This document shows positions 1 to 7,467 of a stretch of DNA of 11,112 nucleotides, piece by piece. The notes under the pieces were generated by a model that saw only the letters and a list, made by a program, of their open reading frames with translations, had not been told where the DNA came from and made no database searches. The DNA is taken from contig JAJYFW010000019.1 in assembly GCA_021785335.1 (NCBI GenBank), positions 1 through 11,112 on the forward strand, read 5' to 3'. The stretch is from Pseudomonadota bacterium (GTDB taxonomy: Bacteria > Pseudomonadota > Alphaproteobacteria > Acetobacterales > Acetobacteraceae). Each line of letters begins with the position of its first letter. Position 1 is the stretch's first letter. The position numbers and the translations under genes were made by a program.

Positions 1-324
1 CGCGAGAAGGGCATCGCGCGTCGGGAAGTGAAGGCGGAGGAGATCATCGCGCGCGTGCACGCGGCGATGGTCAACGAGGCGGCAAAGATCCTCGCCGAGG
101 GTATCGCGCAGCGCCCCTCCGACATCGATCTCGTGCTGGTCAACGGCTACGGCTATCCGGCCTGGCGCGGCGGGCCGATGCACGAGGCGGACGAAAAAGG
201 CATCAGGACGGTGCTGGCCGAGGTGGAGGCGATGGCGGCGGCGAGCGGTCATGGCTGGGAGCCGGCGCCGCTCTTGCGCGAGATGGCCGAGGCCGGGCGC
301 AGCTTCGCCGACATGAACATCTAG
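1..324 (+). CDS. 3-hydroxyacyl-CoA dehydrogenase / enoyl-CoA hydratase multifunctional protein, C-terminal part (5' truncated)
   Basis: The frame is open from base 1 and ends at TAG 322-324, leaving 107 residues of the C-terminus. The visible part matches the final 3-hydroxyacyl-CoA dehydrogenase C-terminal domain of FadB/FadJ-type beta-oxidation enzymes. It has a helix containing MVNEAAKILAEGIA, then the family block SDIDLVLVNGYGYPAWRGGP, then the usual tail with a Pro-containing PAPLLREMAEAG segment. In full-length family members this domain helps bind NAD-dependent hydroxyacyl substrates and dimerise; the N-terminal hydratase and NAD-binding domains lie outside the window. An in-frame GTG at 28 is not the real start, because homology continues upstream of it. 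FadB and FadJ cannot be told apart from this fragment. Its acyl-CoA role is unrelated to the sulfur genes further on. Confidence 0.88.
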   Translation, partial: REKGIARREVKAEEIIARVHAAMVNEAAKILAEGIAQRPSDIDLVLVNGYGYPAWRGGPMHEADEKGIRTVLAEVEAMAAASGHGWEPAPLLREMAEAGRSFADMNI

Positions 325-333
325 CGCGGGGCC

Positions 334-1653
334 GTGTCGGCGCCCGCGCCCGGGAACGTCGAGGCGTTCCTGCCCACGCCGGCCGCCCTCGGCCTGCTGC
401 TGGCGCTGAGCCTGTTCCTAGGCCTCGCCTTCGAGGATTACTTCGCGCGGGCCCATACCACGCGGCCAGGCGGCATCCGCACCTTTCCGCTGCTCGCCCT
501 GGCGGGTGCCGCTCTCTACAGCCTCGATCCCAGGCGCTTCGTGCCGTTCACCGCGGGGCTCGTCATTCTCGGCGTCTGGCTCGCGGCGTACTACTGGAGC
601 TACCAGCACGAGCGCGACGAGGCCGGCGAGCCGCATGTCGGGCTCACTGTCCCCATCCTCAACGTGCACGCCTACCTGCTCGGCGCGATCACGCTGGCGT
701 TTCCGCACTGGATCGCAATCGGGCTCACGGTTAGCGCTGTGCTGCTGCTGACCGGGCGCGAGCGGCTGCACGAGCTCGCGCGCCGCGTCGAGATGCAGGA
801 GATCATCACCGCCGGAAAGTTCCTCATTCTCGCGGGCATCATCCTGCCGCTGATGCCGACCCAGCCGGTGACGACACTGACCAGCATCACGCCGCGACAG
901 GTCTGGCTCGCACTCGTCGTGGTCTCGACTCTGTCTTACGTGAGCTACCTCGCGCAGCGCTACTGGCCGCCGGCCGCGCACGGGCTGTGGATGGCGGCCC
1001 TCGGGGGGCTCTATTCCTCGACCGCGATGACCGTGGTGCTGGCGCGGCAGATCCACGCCGATCCCGCCACGCGGCGCCGCGGCCAGGCCGGCATCACGCT
1101 CGCGACCGGCATCATGTACGTGCGCATCCTCGTTGTCGTTGCGGTGTTCAACCTCGCCCTCGCCCGTTCGCTTCTTGTGGTGTTCCTCATACTCGGTCTG
1201 CTGGCCTTCGTGACCGCCGCGCTGCAGTATCGGATGCAGGATCCGGCTGATGCCGCCGGGGCACCGGGAACCTCTGGCGGCAACCCGCTCGAGATTGGGG
1301 CCGCAGGGACGTTCGCTGGCCTGTTCCTGGTGGTCTCCGTCGCTTCCGGCTGGACGGCCTCACGGTTCGGCACGGCAGGCATCTTCGTGCTCGCCGCGAT
1401 CGTGGGGGTCACGGACATCGACCCGTTCGTGCTGAACCTCGCCCAGGGGGGCACCGCGGGAGTCACAGCGGGCGCGATGGCAGCGGCGATTCTGATCGCG
1501 GCCTCATCCAACAACGTGCTCAAGGCGATCTACGCCGTCGGCTTCGCCGGGCGGTCCGCGCTCGGCTCCGCCGTGGCGCTGATTGCGCTCGCGATCATCG
1601 GCGTCGCGATTGCAGCGTTTCCGGCCGCGTTCACACTGCTCGGCGCGCCCTGA
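334..1653 (+). CDS. MgtC/SapB family integral membrane protein with DUF4010 domain
   Basis: A 439-residue, very hydrophobic protein. The N-terminal ~150 residues resemble the MgtC/SapB-like membrane domain, with a glycine-rich first helix (LLALSLFLGLAFE) and the typical GGIRTFPLLALAGA segment near residues 46-59. The remainder looks like DUF4010, with a GGLYSSTAMTVVLARQ block near residues 228-243 and repeated Ala/Gly/Leu-rich helices; I count roughly a dozen possible membrane segments. Length agrees with other MgtC-DUF4010 proteins (about 400-440 residues). The molecular function of this family is not established; MgtC domains have been linked to Mg2+ limitation and membrane homeostasis. Translation is set at GTG 334, only 9 bases after the preceding stop, so co-transcription with the beta-oxidation gene is likely. 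The ribosome-binding site is weak, so a different start is possible. Confidence 0.8.
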   Translation: MSAPAPGNVEAFLPTPAALGLLLALSLFLGLAFEDYFARAHTTRPGGIRTFPLLALAGAALYSLDPRRFVPFTAGLVILGVWLAAYYWSYQHERDEAGEPHVGLTVPILNVHAYLLGAITLAFPHWIAIGLTVSAVLLLTGRERLHELARRVEMQEIITAGKFLILAGIILPLMPTQPVTTLTSITPRQVWLALVVVSTLSYVSYLAQRYWPPAAHGLWMAALGGLYSSTAMTVVLARQIHADPATRRRGQAGITLATGIMYVRILVVVAVFNLALARSLLVVFLILGLLAFVTAALQYRMQDPADAAGAPGTSGGNPLEIGAAGTFAGLFLVVSVASGWTASRFGTAGIFVLAAIVGVTDIDPFVLNLAQGGTAGVTAGAMAAAILIAASSNNVLKAIYAVGFAGRSALGSAVALIALAIIGVAIAAFPAAFTLLGAP

Positions 1654-1673
1654 GCGGGCGGCGCCGCCACGCC

Positions 1674-2390
1674 TCAGCCGTCGAGCCGGCTTACCCGCCG
1701 CGCGAGGCTCACGTGAAGCTGGCTCGGCAGTCGCAGCCGGTGGTCCTCCAAGCGGCGCGGATCGATGGCGCGCGCCGGGCCGGCAAGCCGCCGGTCGCGC
1801 GCGTGCAGCAGGGCCGCGATATCGTCCACGAACAGCACGAGGAGATTGTCGAGCCAGCGCGCCACGTCCGCGGGTTCGGCGCCGTGCAGGCCCGGCCGGC
1901 GCAAATACGTCTCGAGGGACGAGGCGTCCTGCCAGGTCTCGTCCGTCACCCAGCGGTTGGTGGTGAACAGGCGCAGCGGCATCCCCCGGGCGTCGACCGT
2001 GATGCCGATCAGATGGGAGAAGAGGCCGGGCGTCCGGCCCGCGCGCCGGGGGGGCGGAACGAAGATGTGGAAATGCCCGTGCTCACCCCCAAGGCGCTGC
2101 GGGACCGAATGGGTGTGATAGAAAAATCGCCAACCGGAAGCGGGCGAGACCGCGTCCGGCTGCGGGTAATGCGCCCATTCGACGAACTCACCGCCGGGCG
2201 CGAGCAGGCGCGATGGCGCGCTCTCGCCGCGGGCGGCCCAGGCGGCGATCTGCTCGACCACCGCCCCGGCGGCGCGGCGAAGCGGCGCGCCGGCATGCAC
2301 CTCCGCCCTACCGCCCCGGGCGGCGTATGGCGTGGCCACCGCCCGGCTGGATCCGCACCTGGCCTGCCCCGCTGGCGCCGCGCCGCGCAT
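1674..2390 (-). CDS. Conserved protein of unknown function with YHTHS...EHGHFHIF motif (possibly DUF6969)
   Basis: A 238-residue protein starting at ATG 2390, 16 bases after the stop of the sulfurtransferase gene; the two probably form one transcript. A GGCGGGA stretch before the ATG can serve as ribosome-binding site. The first ~40 residues are low-complexity Ala/Arg/Gly and may be poorly conserved or not translated from this ATG. The core has a histidine-rich block, YHTHS at residues 91-95 and EHGHFHIF at 103-110, giving five closely spaced His that could bind metal. It continues into a mixed alpha/beta region (LIGITVDARGMPLRLFTTNRW, 127-147) and a helical C-terminus. I see no signal peptide or membrane segment. 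I recall a similar motif in proteins labelled DUF6969 but could not check this. No function is claimed; adjacency to the sulfurtransferase is the only functional hint. It converges on the DUF4010 gene with a 20-base gap. Confidence 0.7.
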   Translation of the reverse strand: MRGAAPAGQARCGSSRAVATPYAARGGRAEVHAGAPLRRAAGAVVEQIAAWAARGESAPSRLLAPGGEFVEWAHYPQPDAVSPASGWRFFYHTHSVPQRLGGEHGHFHIFVPPPRRAGRTPGLFSHLIGITVDARGMPLRLFTTNRWVTDETWQDASSLETYLRRPGLHGAEPADVARWLDNLLVLFVDDIAALLHARDRRLAGPARAIDPRRLEDHRLRLPSQLHVSLARRVSRLDG

Positions 2391-2406
2391 GTTGCGGTCC
2401 CGCCGA

Positions 2407-3375
2407 TCAGAAGGGCGAATGGCCGTTGACCATCGGCCGCGACGGATCCGCGGACCATTCCGTCATCGAACCGTCGTAGAGACGCACCTTCGGGTTGGCG
2501 AACACCTCGCGCAGGACGAACCACGCGGTCGAGGCCAGATGGCCGGTGTTGCAGAAAGTGATTGTCGGAATGTTGCGCGTGATCCCGGCGCGCTGCAGCG
2601 CCGCGCTGAGTTCGGACATCGGCCGCACGCCCTCGCCGTCGCCGGTCAGCACCACCGAGTAGGGCAGGTTGAGCGCGCCGGGGAGCGTGCCGGCACGGGC
2701 ATCGACCGGGGATTTCACCTTGCCGTCGAACTGCGCCGGGGGTCGCGCGTCGACGAGTTGGAACTCATGCGTGCTCAGGTTCTTCTGCACGCCCTCCAGC
2801 GTGGCGAGATAGCCCTCGGCGCGCTGCGGTACGAAGGCCACCGGCTTCGGCACGACGTCGCCGGTCGCCACCGGATCCGTGGGGTCCGCGAGCCAGGCAT
2901 GATCGCCGCCATCGAGGATCGAGACATTGTCCTGCCCCTCCATCCGCAACGTCCAGAAGATCCGCGCCGCCGCGTTGAAGTCGCCCTGCGTACGCCCACC
3001 CGGCACGAGGATAACCCTCGTTGCGTTACCGATACCATAGCCGCCGATGAGCTTGGCGATCTCCGCCGGCGGCGGCAGCATGCCGCGGACGCCGTTGACC
3101 GTTGTGCGCCATGGCTCGCTGAGGAAGCCGGTGAAGACCGCCCCGGGAACGTGTCCCGCCTCGTAGGCCGATTTCTGCGCGTTGGTGTCGTAGACCTCGA
3201 TGATCACCTGGTTCGGGTCGTGCAGATGGGCCTTGAGCCACGCGGGAGTGACGAGGCCGGGCGCAGGCGTCGCCTCGGCATGGGCGGCGCCGGGCAGCAC
3301 GGCGGCGAAGGCTGCGAGCGAGAGCGCAAAGGCCGAAGCCATCGCGACGTTGAAGGCGAACCTGGTCGATGCCAT
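2407..3375 (-). CDS. Exported two-domain rhodanese-type sulfurtransferase
   Basis: A 322-residue thiosulfate/3-mercaptopyruvate sulfurtransferase-type protein that moves sulfane sulfur onto an acceptor thiol through a cysteine persulfide. Residues 1-33 form a Sec-type signal peptide with a hydrophobic core and a likely AHA|E cleavage site, so it should act in the periplasm. The N-terminal rhodanese domain (about 40-170) is non-catalytic: it keeps the YEAGHVPGAV and DGGDHAW signatures but has VPGGRT where the catalytic loop would be. The C-terminal domain (about 190-320) has LVDARPPAQFDG and the active loop TFCNTGHLAST. Cys275 is the only cysteine in the protein. The CNTGH loop differs from the CRVGERS loop of classic rhodaneses and the CGSGVTA loop of mercaptopyruvate enzymes, so substrate preference is open. 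The start at ATG 3375 has an AAGGAGGA Shine-Dalgarno at 3384-3391. The gene is divergent from the Psr-like operon and shares its FNR-like site. Confidence 0.9.
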   Translation of the reverse strand: MASTRFAFNVAMASAFALSLAAFAAVLPGAAHAEATPAPGLVTPAWLKAHLHDPNQVIIEVYDTNAQKSAYEAGHVPGAVFTGFLSEPWRTTVNGVRGMLPPPAEIAKLIGGYGIGNATRVILVPGGRTQGDFNAAARIFWTLRMEGQDNVSILDGGDHAWLADPTDPVATGDVVPKPVAFVPQRAEGYLATLEGVQKNLSTHEFQLVDARPPAQFDGKVKSPVDARAGTLPGALNLPYSVVLTGDGEGVRPMSELSAALQRAGITRNIPTITFCNTGHLASTAWFVLREVFANPKVRLYDGSMTEWSADPSRPMVNGHSPF

Positions 3376-3647
3376 GGCGTTCTTCCTCCTTGCTTGCGCG
3401 CGGCGGGGCTCGACACCTGGGGCCGCGCCGATACCAGCCCATCCCGGCCTTACCCAGGCAAATTAGTACCAAGCGTCCCCTATTCGGGCCGGCACCGGCA
3501 CGCATTGACTTGGATCAAGGACATTCCGGGCGGCCGATTTATCCATTCACCACTGTAAATCCGACGCAGTGGACTGTTGCCTGTTACGAAATGCAACGGG
3601 TTCCGGGCGGTATTTCCTGCTCACACCCGTGGGGAGACAGGAGCGGC
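3376..3647. promoter_or_regulatory. Divergent intergenic promoter region between sulfurtransferase and psr-like operon
   Basis: This 272-base stretch separates two divergent units, and its central part (about 3455-3600) is visibly less GC-rich than the flanking genes. It contains the FNR-like palindrome described separately. On the minus strand, TACTAAT (complement of 3462-3468) is a plausible -10 for the sulfurtransferase. On the plus strand, a TTTATC-like element at 3538-3543 lies near where a class II FNR promoter would place its -10. Frames running through the region show no recognisable protein. I see no convincing terminator or RNA structure here. Confidence 0.6.
3505..3518. promoter_or_regulatory. 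FNR/ANR/FixK-type binding site upstream of psr-like operon
   Basis: TTGACTTGGATCAA fits the CRP/FNR-superfamily pattern TTGA(N6)TCAA and differs from the FNR consensus TTGAT(N4)ATCAA at one position. Its centre is 3511.5. The TTTATC-like element starting at 3538 is 26-27 bases from that centre, close to the class II (about -41.5) arrangement for the rightward operon. The same site may also serve the leftward sulfurtransferase gene from about 130 bases upstream of its ATG. Oxygen-responsive induction is inferred from the motif alone. Confidence 0.7.
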
Positions 3648-5843
3648 ATGCAAAGACGCGACTTCATCAAGCTGGGTTCGGCCGTCGCCTCCACCGCCCT
3701 GCTCGGCCCCACCCTCGCCGGCTGCAGCCAGCCCGCCGAATGGCAGCGCATGATGAGCGAGCCGCCGGCAACGCAGACGCCGACCGTGTGCAACATGTGC
3801 TTCTGGTCCTGTGCCGCGAAAGTCCACACGCGCGGCGAGCGACTGTGGAAGATCACCGGCAACCCGGAGGACCCGCACTGCGAAGGCCGGCTGTGCACGC
3901 GCGGCACGGGTGGCGTCGGCGCCTATTACGATCCGAACCGGCTGGTCAAACCGCTGGTCAGGATGGGCAGGGGCGCCGACCAGCGCTTCGGGGCGGCAAG
4001 CTGGGACAACGCGCTCGGGCTGGTCGCCGAGCGTATGACGAAGATCGCGCGCGAACACGGGCCCGACCGCATGGCGGCACTCGTGCACGGGCCGGGGGCG
4101 GCGCACATCATTCACCTCATGCGCGCCTTTGGCACCGATAGCGTCGCAGAACCAGCCTTCGCGCAATGCCGCGGGCCGCGCGACACCGGCTTCGACCTCA
4201 CCTTCGGCCAGGGCCTCGCGTCGCCCGAACAGACCGACATGGCGAACGCGCGCTGCATCGTGCTGATCGGCACGCATATCGGCGAAAACCTGCACAACAG
4301 CCAGGTGCGGACCTTCACCGATGGAATCCGCAACGATGCAACGATCATCGTCGTCGATCCGCGCTTCTCCGTGGCCGCGGGCAAGGCGCGATACTGGCTG
4401 CCGATACGCCCGGGCACGGACATCGCGCTCCTGTTGGCGTGGATCCACGTCATCCTCGCGGAGCAACTCTACGATGCCGACGACGTGTTGCGCACCGTGG
4501 TGGGTCTTGACTCGCTCGCCGCCTATGTCGCGGCGTTCACGCCCGAATGGGCCTATGGCGAGACCGGGATCGAGCCGCAGCAGATCCGCGACACCGCACG
4601 GATGATGGCGGCGGCGGCGCCCGCGACCGTGCTGCATCCAGGCCGCCATTCCACCTGGTGGGGCGACGACACGCAGCGCGCGCGGGCGATGGCGATCCTC
4701 GCGGGGCTGCTCGGCATCTGGGGGCGCAAGGGCGGTTATTACCTGCCCGAGAAAGTCGCCCTGCCCGCCTATCCGACGCCCGCCTATCCCAAGCCGAAAT
4801 CGTCCTGGCGCGATCTCGCGCTGCCGCATTTCCCGCTCGCCGGCGCGCCGGTGACCAACGTGATCATGGACAATGCCCACGGCAAGGACGCCCATTACAA
4901 AGGCCTTTTCGTCTACGACACCAACCTGCCGCTGACGATGCCGGGCATCCGCCCGACGCTGGAGGCGGCGGCGCGCTCGCTCGACCTGATCGTCGCCGTG
5001 GACGTGCAGCCCGCCGAAATCACGGGCTACGCCGATGTCGTGCTGCCGGAGTGTTCGTATCTGGAACGGTATGATCCGCTGCGCAACGACGACGAGCGCG
5101 AACCCTCGATCGCGCTGCGCTCGCCGGCGCTGCCGCCAAGGGGCGAGTCGAAGCCGGGCTGGTGGATCACGAAGCAGGTCGGCGAGCGGATCGGCCTCGG
5201 GACGTATTTCCCATGGAAGGACTACCAGGAGGTGATCGACTGGCAACTCCGGCAGGTCGGCACCTCGCTCGCCGAGATGCGAAAGACCGGGATCAAGATA
5301 TTCCCGCGCAAGACCCCAGCCTATTACGCCCCTGGCCAGACGCCGACGTTCGATACCCCTAGCGGCAAGATCGAGCTCTATTCGAAGACTCTCGAGGACG
5401 CAGGCTTCGATGCGCTGCCGCGCTACACGCGCCCGAAGCCGCCGCCGGACGGCTTCTACCACCTGAATTACGGCCGCGCGCCGCAGCACAGTTTCAGCCG
5501 CACCCAGAACAATCCGGTTCTGTACCAGCTGATGCCGGAGAACCTGGTATGGATTCACCCCACCGCGGCGCGGCGCTTCGGCATCCGCAACGGAAGCTAT
5601 GTCAAGCTGGTCAACCAGGACGGGGTCACGAGCAACAAGGTGCGGGTGCGGGTCACCGAGCGCACGCGGCCTGATTCCGTCTGGCTCGTCCACGGCTTCG
5701 GCCACACCGCGCCGGGGCTTTCCCTCGCCCGCGGGATCGGCGCCGACGATTCGAGCCTGATGACGCGCGTCCTCTACGACCCGATCATGGGCGGCACCGG
5801 CATGCGCGGCAATTTCGTGACCTTCCGCAAGGGGCGCGCCTGA
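3648..5843 (+). CDS. psrA: Molybdopterin oxidoreductase, polysulfide/thiosulfate/sulfur reductase type catalytic subunit (PsrA/PhsA/SreA-like)
   Basis: A 731-residue Mo-bis(pterin) oxidoreductase of the DMSO-reductase superfamily. With the next two genes it forms the standard catalytic/ferredoxin/NrfD arrangement of quinol-linked sulfur-compound reductases. The start at ATG 3648 is chosen because it places a Tat signal at the N-terminus (QRRDFIK, residues 2-8, then a hydrophobic stretch) behind an AGGAG element. The frame is open further upstream, but that part covers the FNR-like site. LAGC at 23-26 is a possible lipobox. The N-terminal [4Fe-4S] ligands are C48, C51, C55 and C83 (CNMCFWSC ... 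LCTRG). Cys174 in AQCRGPRDTG is the likely Mo ligand, as in PsrA/PhsA. The molybdopterin dinucleotide-binding fold runs to the C-terminal domain (about 600-731). Length is close to PsrA/PhsA (about 760) and shorter than archaeal SreA. The substrate (polysulfide, sulfur, thiosulfate, tetrathionate or another oxyanion) cannot be read from sequence. The stop overlaps the next ATG by one base. Confidence 0.88.
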   Translation: MQRRDFIKLGSAVASTALLGPTLAGCSQPAEWQRMMSEPPATQTPTVCNMCFWSCAAKVHTRGERLWKITGNPEDPHCEGRLCTRGTGGVGAYYDPNRLVKPLVRMGRGADQRFGAASWDNALGLVAERMTKIAREHGPDRMAALVHGPGAAHIIHLMRAFGTDSVAEPAFAQCRGPRDTGFDLTFGQGLASPEQTDMANARCIVLIGTHIGENLHNSQVRTFTDGIRNDATIIVVDPRFSVAAGKARYWLPIRPGTDIALLLAWIHVILAEQLYDADDVLRTVVGLDSLAAYVAAFTPEWAYGETGIEPQQIRDTARMMAAAAPATVLHPGRHSTWWGDDTQRARAMAILAGLLGIWGRKGGYYLPEKVALPAYPTPAYPKPKSSWRDLALPHFPLAGAPVTNVIMDNAHGKDAHYKGLFVYDTNLPLTMPGIRPTLEAAARSLDLIVAVDVQPAEITGYADVVLPECSYLERYDPLRNDDEREPSIALRSPALPPRGESKPGWWITKQVGERIGLGTYFPWKDYQEVIDWQLRQVGTSLAEMRKTGIKIFPRKTPAYYAPGQTPTFDTPSGKIELYSKTLEDAGFDALPRYTRPKPPPDGFYHLNYGRAPQHSFSRTQNNPVLYQLMPENLVWIHPTAARRFGIRNGSYVKLVNQDGVTSNKVRVRVTERTRPDSVWLVHGFGHTAPGLSLARGIGADDSSLMTRVLYDPIMGGTGMRGNFVTFRKGRA

Positions 5844-6385
5844 TGCCGCATTATGCGATGGTCATCGACACCAGGACGTGCGTCGGCTGCACGGATTGCG
5901 TCGATGCCTGCCGGATGGAAAACAGCGTTCCCGAGGGTCTCTGCTACGACTGGGTGGTGGAGATCACGCAGGGGCGCTACCCCGAGCTCAAGACGGAGTT
6001 CCGTTCCGAGCGCTGCAACCACTGCTCGCACGCGACCTGCGTCGCGGCCTGCCCGACCGGCGCCAGCCAATACTGGAAGGGCAGCAACATCGTGGTGGTG
6101 GACGCGACGGTCTGCACGGGCTGCAAGGCGTGCATCGCCGCCTGCCCCTATGACGCGCGACTGATCATGGAGCCGCAGGGCTACATCGGCAAATGCACCT
6201 TCTGCGTGCACCGTGTGCAGTACGGAGAAGACCCGGCCTGCGTGGCGACCTGCCCGGCGCATGCGATGCATTTCGGCCTGCTCGACGACCCGACCAGCAA
6301 GGTGAGCCGGTTGCTCGCCGAGCGCGAGCACTACGTGCTGGCCCCCGAGACCGGCAACGGGCCCAACGTGTTCTACCTGCGCTAG
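5843..6385 (+). CDS. psrB: Four-cluster ferredoxin electron-transfer subunit (PsrB/PhsB/NrfC-like)
   Basis: A 180-residue iron-sulfur subunit that passes electrons between the membrane anchor and the Mo enzyme. Sixteen cysteines form four [4Fe-4S] sets: C13/C16/C19/C23, C58/C61/C66/C70, C91/C94/C97/C101 and C118/C121/C133/C137. These match the order and spacing of DmsB/PsrB/NrfC proteins. An extra Cys (C34) is outside the motifs. There is no signal peptide, as expected for a subunit co-exported with a Tat-bearing catalytic partner, so I place it on the periplasmic side. Its ATG overlaps the psrA-like stop (TGATG), indicating translational coupling. Length agrees with PsrB (about 190 residues). 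The family is secure; the substrate of the whole complex is not. Confidence 0.93.
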   Translation: MPHYAMVIDTRTCVGCTDCVDACRMENSVPEGLCYDWVVEITQGRYPELKTEFRSERCNHCSHATCVAACPTGASQYWKGSNIVVVDATVCTGCKACIAACPYDARLIMEPQGYIGKCTFCVHRVQYGEDPACVATCPAHAMHFGLLDDPTSKVSRLLAEREHYVLAPETGNGPNVFYLR

Positions 6386-6407
6386 CAGCCGCACGGAGAG
6401 AAATCAG

Positions 6408-7448
6408 ATGCACGAACAGGTTCTGGCAAGCGTCCTGGCCAATCCGCGGGTCGAGCCGCATCTCGCCATCTGGGGATGGGAAATCGCGACCTACCTGTTC
6501 TTCGGCGGCCTCGCCGGCGGGATGATGCTCTGCGCCGGCGGAGTCATACTCGCGCGGCGCGAGGAGAGGGCGCCGTTCGCCGCCCATCGCGCGCCGCTGG
6601 TGGCGCTGGTGCTGCTCGCGGCCGGGATGACGACGCTGTTCCTCGACCTCGAGCGCAAGATCAATGTCTGGCGCTTCTATGCCACGCTGCGAGTGACCTC
6701 GCCGATGTCCTGGGGCTCGTGGATCCTGCTGCTGGTAATGCCGGCGATGGCGCTGCTGGCGCTTGCCGGCCTCGCGCAAGGTTTCCCGGCGCTGGAGCGG
6801 CTGCTGCGCCGCCTGCCGCTGGTCGGCCGGCCGGTGGTCGGGCCGATCATCGACCTGTGCGTCGCGCTGCGCCGCCCACTCGCCGGCATCAACGTCGCGC
6901 TCGGGGTCGCGCTCGGCATCTATACCGGCGTGCTGCTCTCCGGCTTCAATGCCAGGCCGTTCTGGCACTCGGCCGTGCTCGGCCCGCTGTTCCTGGTGTC
7001 CGGGCTCTCGACGGGCGCCGCGGTGATCATCCTCGGCGCGCGCACGGCGGAGGAGCGGCACCTGTTCGGACGGATCGACCTCGGCGTCATCCTGGTGGAG
7101 ATGGCGCTGATCGCCCTGTTCCTGATCGACATGCTGAACGGCGACGCGCTGCAGCACCAGGCAGTGGCGCTGCTGCTCGGCGGCACGCTGACGGGCCTGT
7201 TCTGGGTTGGCTTCATCGCGCTGGGGCTCGGGCTGCCGTTGCTGCTCGAGGCGGTGAGCTGGCGCCGGCCGGTGGCCCTGCTCGCCTCACTCGCCTCGGT
7301 TCTGGTGCTCGTCGGCGGTTTCCTGCTGCGCGACGTCGTCGTCACCGCCGGCCAGCAGACGAGCTGGAGCAATTTCCACAACCAGTTCAATGCCGGCCTG
7401 CTGGACCGGCTGCGCAAAGACGGCGAAAATCCGAACGGGCGTTTCTAG
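6408..7448 (+). CDS. psrC: NrfD/PsrC-family membrane anchor, quinol-binding subunit
   Basis: A 346-residue membrane protein that anchors the reductase and should exchange electrons with quinone/quinol. I count eight membrane segments, at about 25-49, 62-80, 104-124, 162-180, 186-209, 223-243, 250-280 and 288-314, as expected of PsrC. Family features include the N-terminal IWGWEIATYLFFGGLAGG segment, the LDLERKINVWRFY stretch after helix 2 and SPMSWGSW before helix 3. No haem-ligating pattern is evident, in line with NrfD/PsrC proteins and unlike NarI-type anchors. It starts at ATG 6408 behind GGAGAG, 22 bases after the ferredoxin gene. NrfD anchors also serve nitrite, tetrathionate, arsenate and other enzymes, so the anchor alone does not fix the substrate. 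Confidence 0.92.
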   Translation: MHEQVLASVLANPRVEPHLAIWGWEIATYLFFGGLAGGMMLCAGGVILARREERAPFAAHRAPLVALVLLAAGMTTLFLDLERKINVWRFYATLRVTSPMSWGSWILLLVMPAMALLALAGLAQGFPALERLLRRLPLVGRPVVGPIIDLCVALRRPLAGINVALGVALGIYTGVLLSGFNARPFWHSAVLGPLFLVSGLSTGAAVIILGARTAEERHLFGRIDLGVILVEMALIALFLIDMLNGDALQHQAVALLLGGTLTGLFWVGFIALGLGLPLLLEAVSWRRPVALLASLASVLVLVGGFLLRDVVVTAGQQTSWSNFHNQFNAGLLDRLRKDGENPNGRF

Positions 7449-7467
7449 ACCCCAGGGAGAGACAGAC

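Noticed and set aside
1654..1673. Possible terminator in the gap between the DUF4010 gene and the convergent His-motif gene
   Set aside because: It contains only a short GGCGGCGCCGCC palindrome without loop or T-run, as expected by chance at this GC content.
2332..3558. 408-codon plus-strand frame opposite the sulfurtransferase
   Set aside because: Low-complexity Arg-rich translation with no family signature; the minus strand has a signal peptide, both rhodanese domains and a strong Shine-Dalgarno.
3369..3647. N-terminal extension of the molybdoenzyme frame to an ATG at 3369
   Set aside because: The added stretch has no homology-like features, covers the FNR-like site, and would bury the Tat signal that begins at ATG 3648.
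3621..5705. 694-codon open frame on the minus strand opposite the molybdoenzyme
   Set aside because: It is a GC-bias shadow: rich in Arg/His/Ala with no recognisable domain, while the plus strand encodes a clear molybdopterin enzyme.
7390..7467. Upstream ATG extension of the rhodanese-like gene into psrC
   Set aside because: It overlaps the anchor gene by 59 bases and puts 26 extra residues before a good signal peptide; ATG 7468 has AGGGAGA in front.
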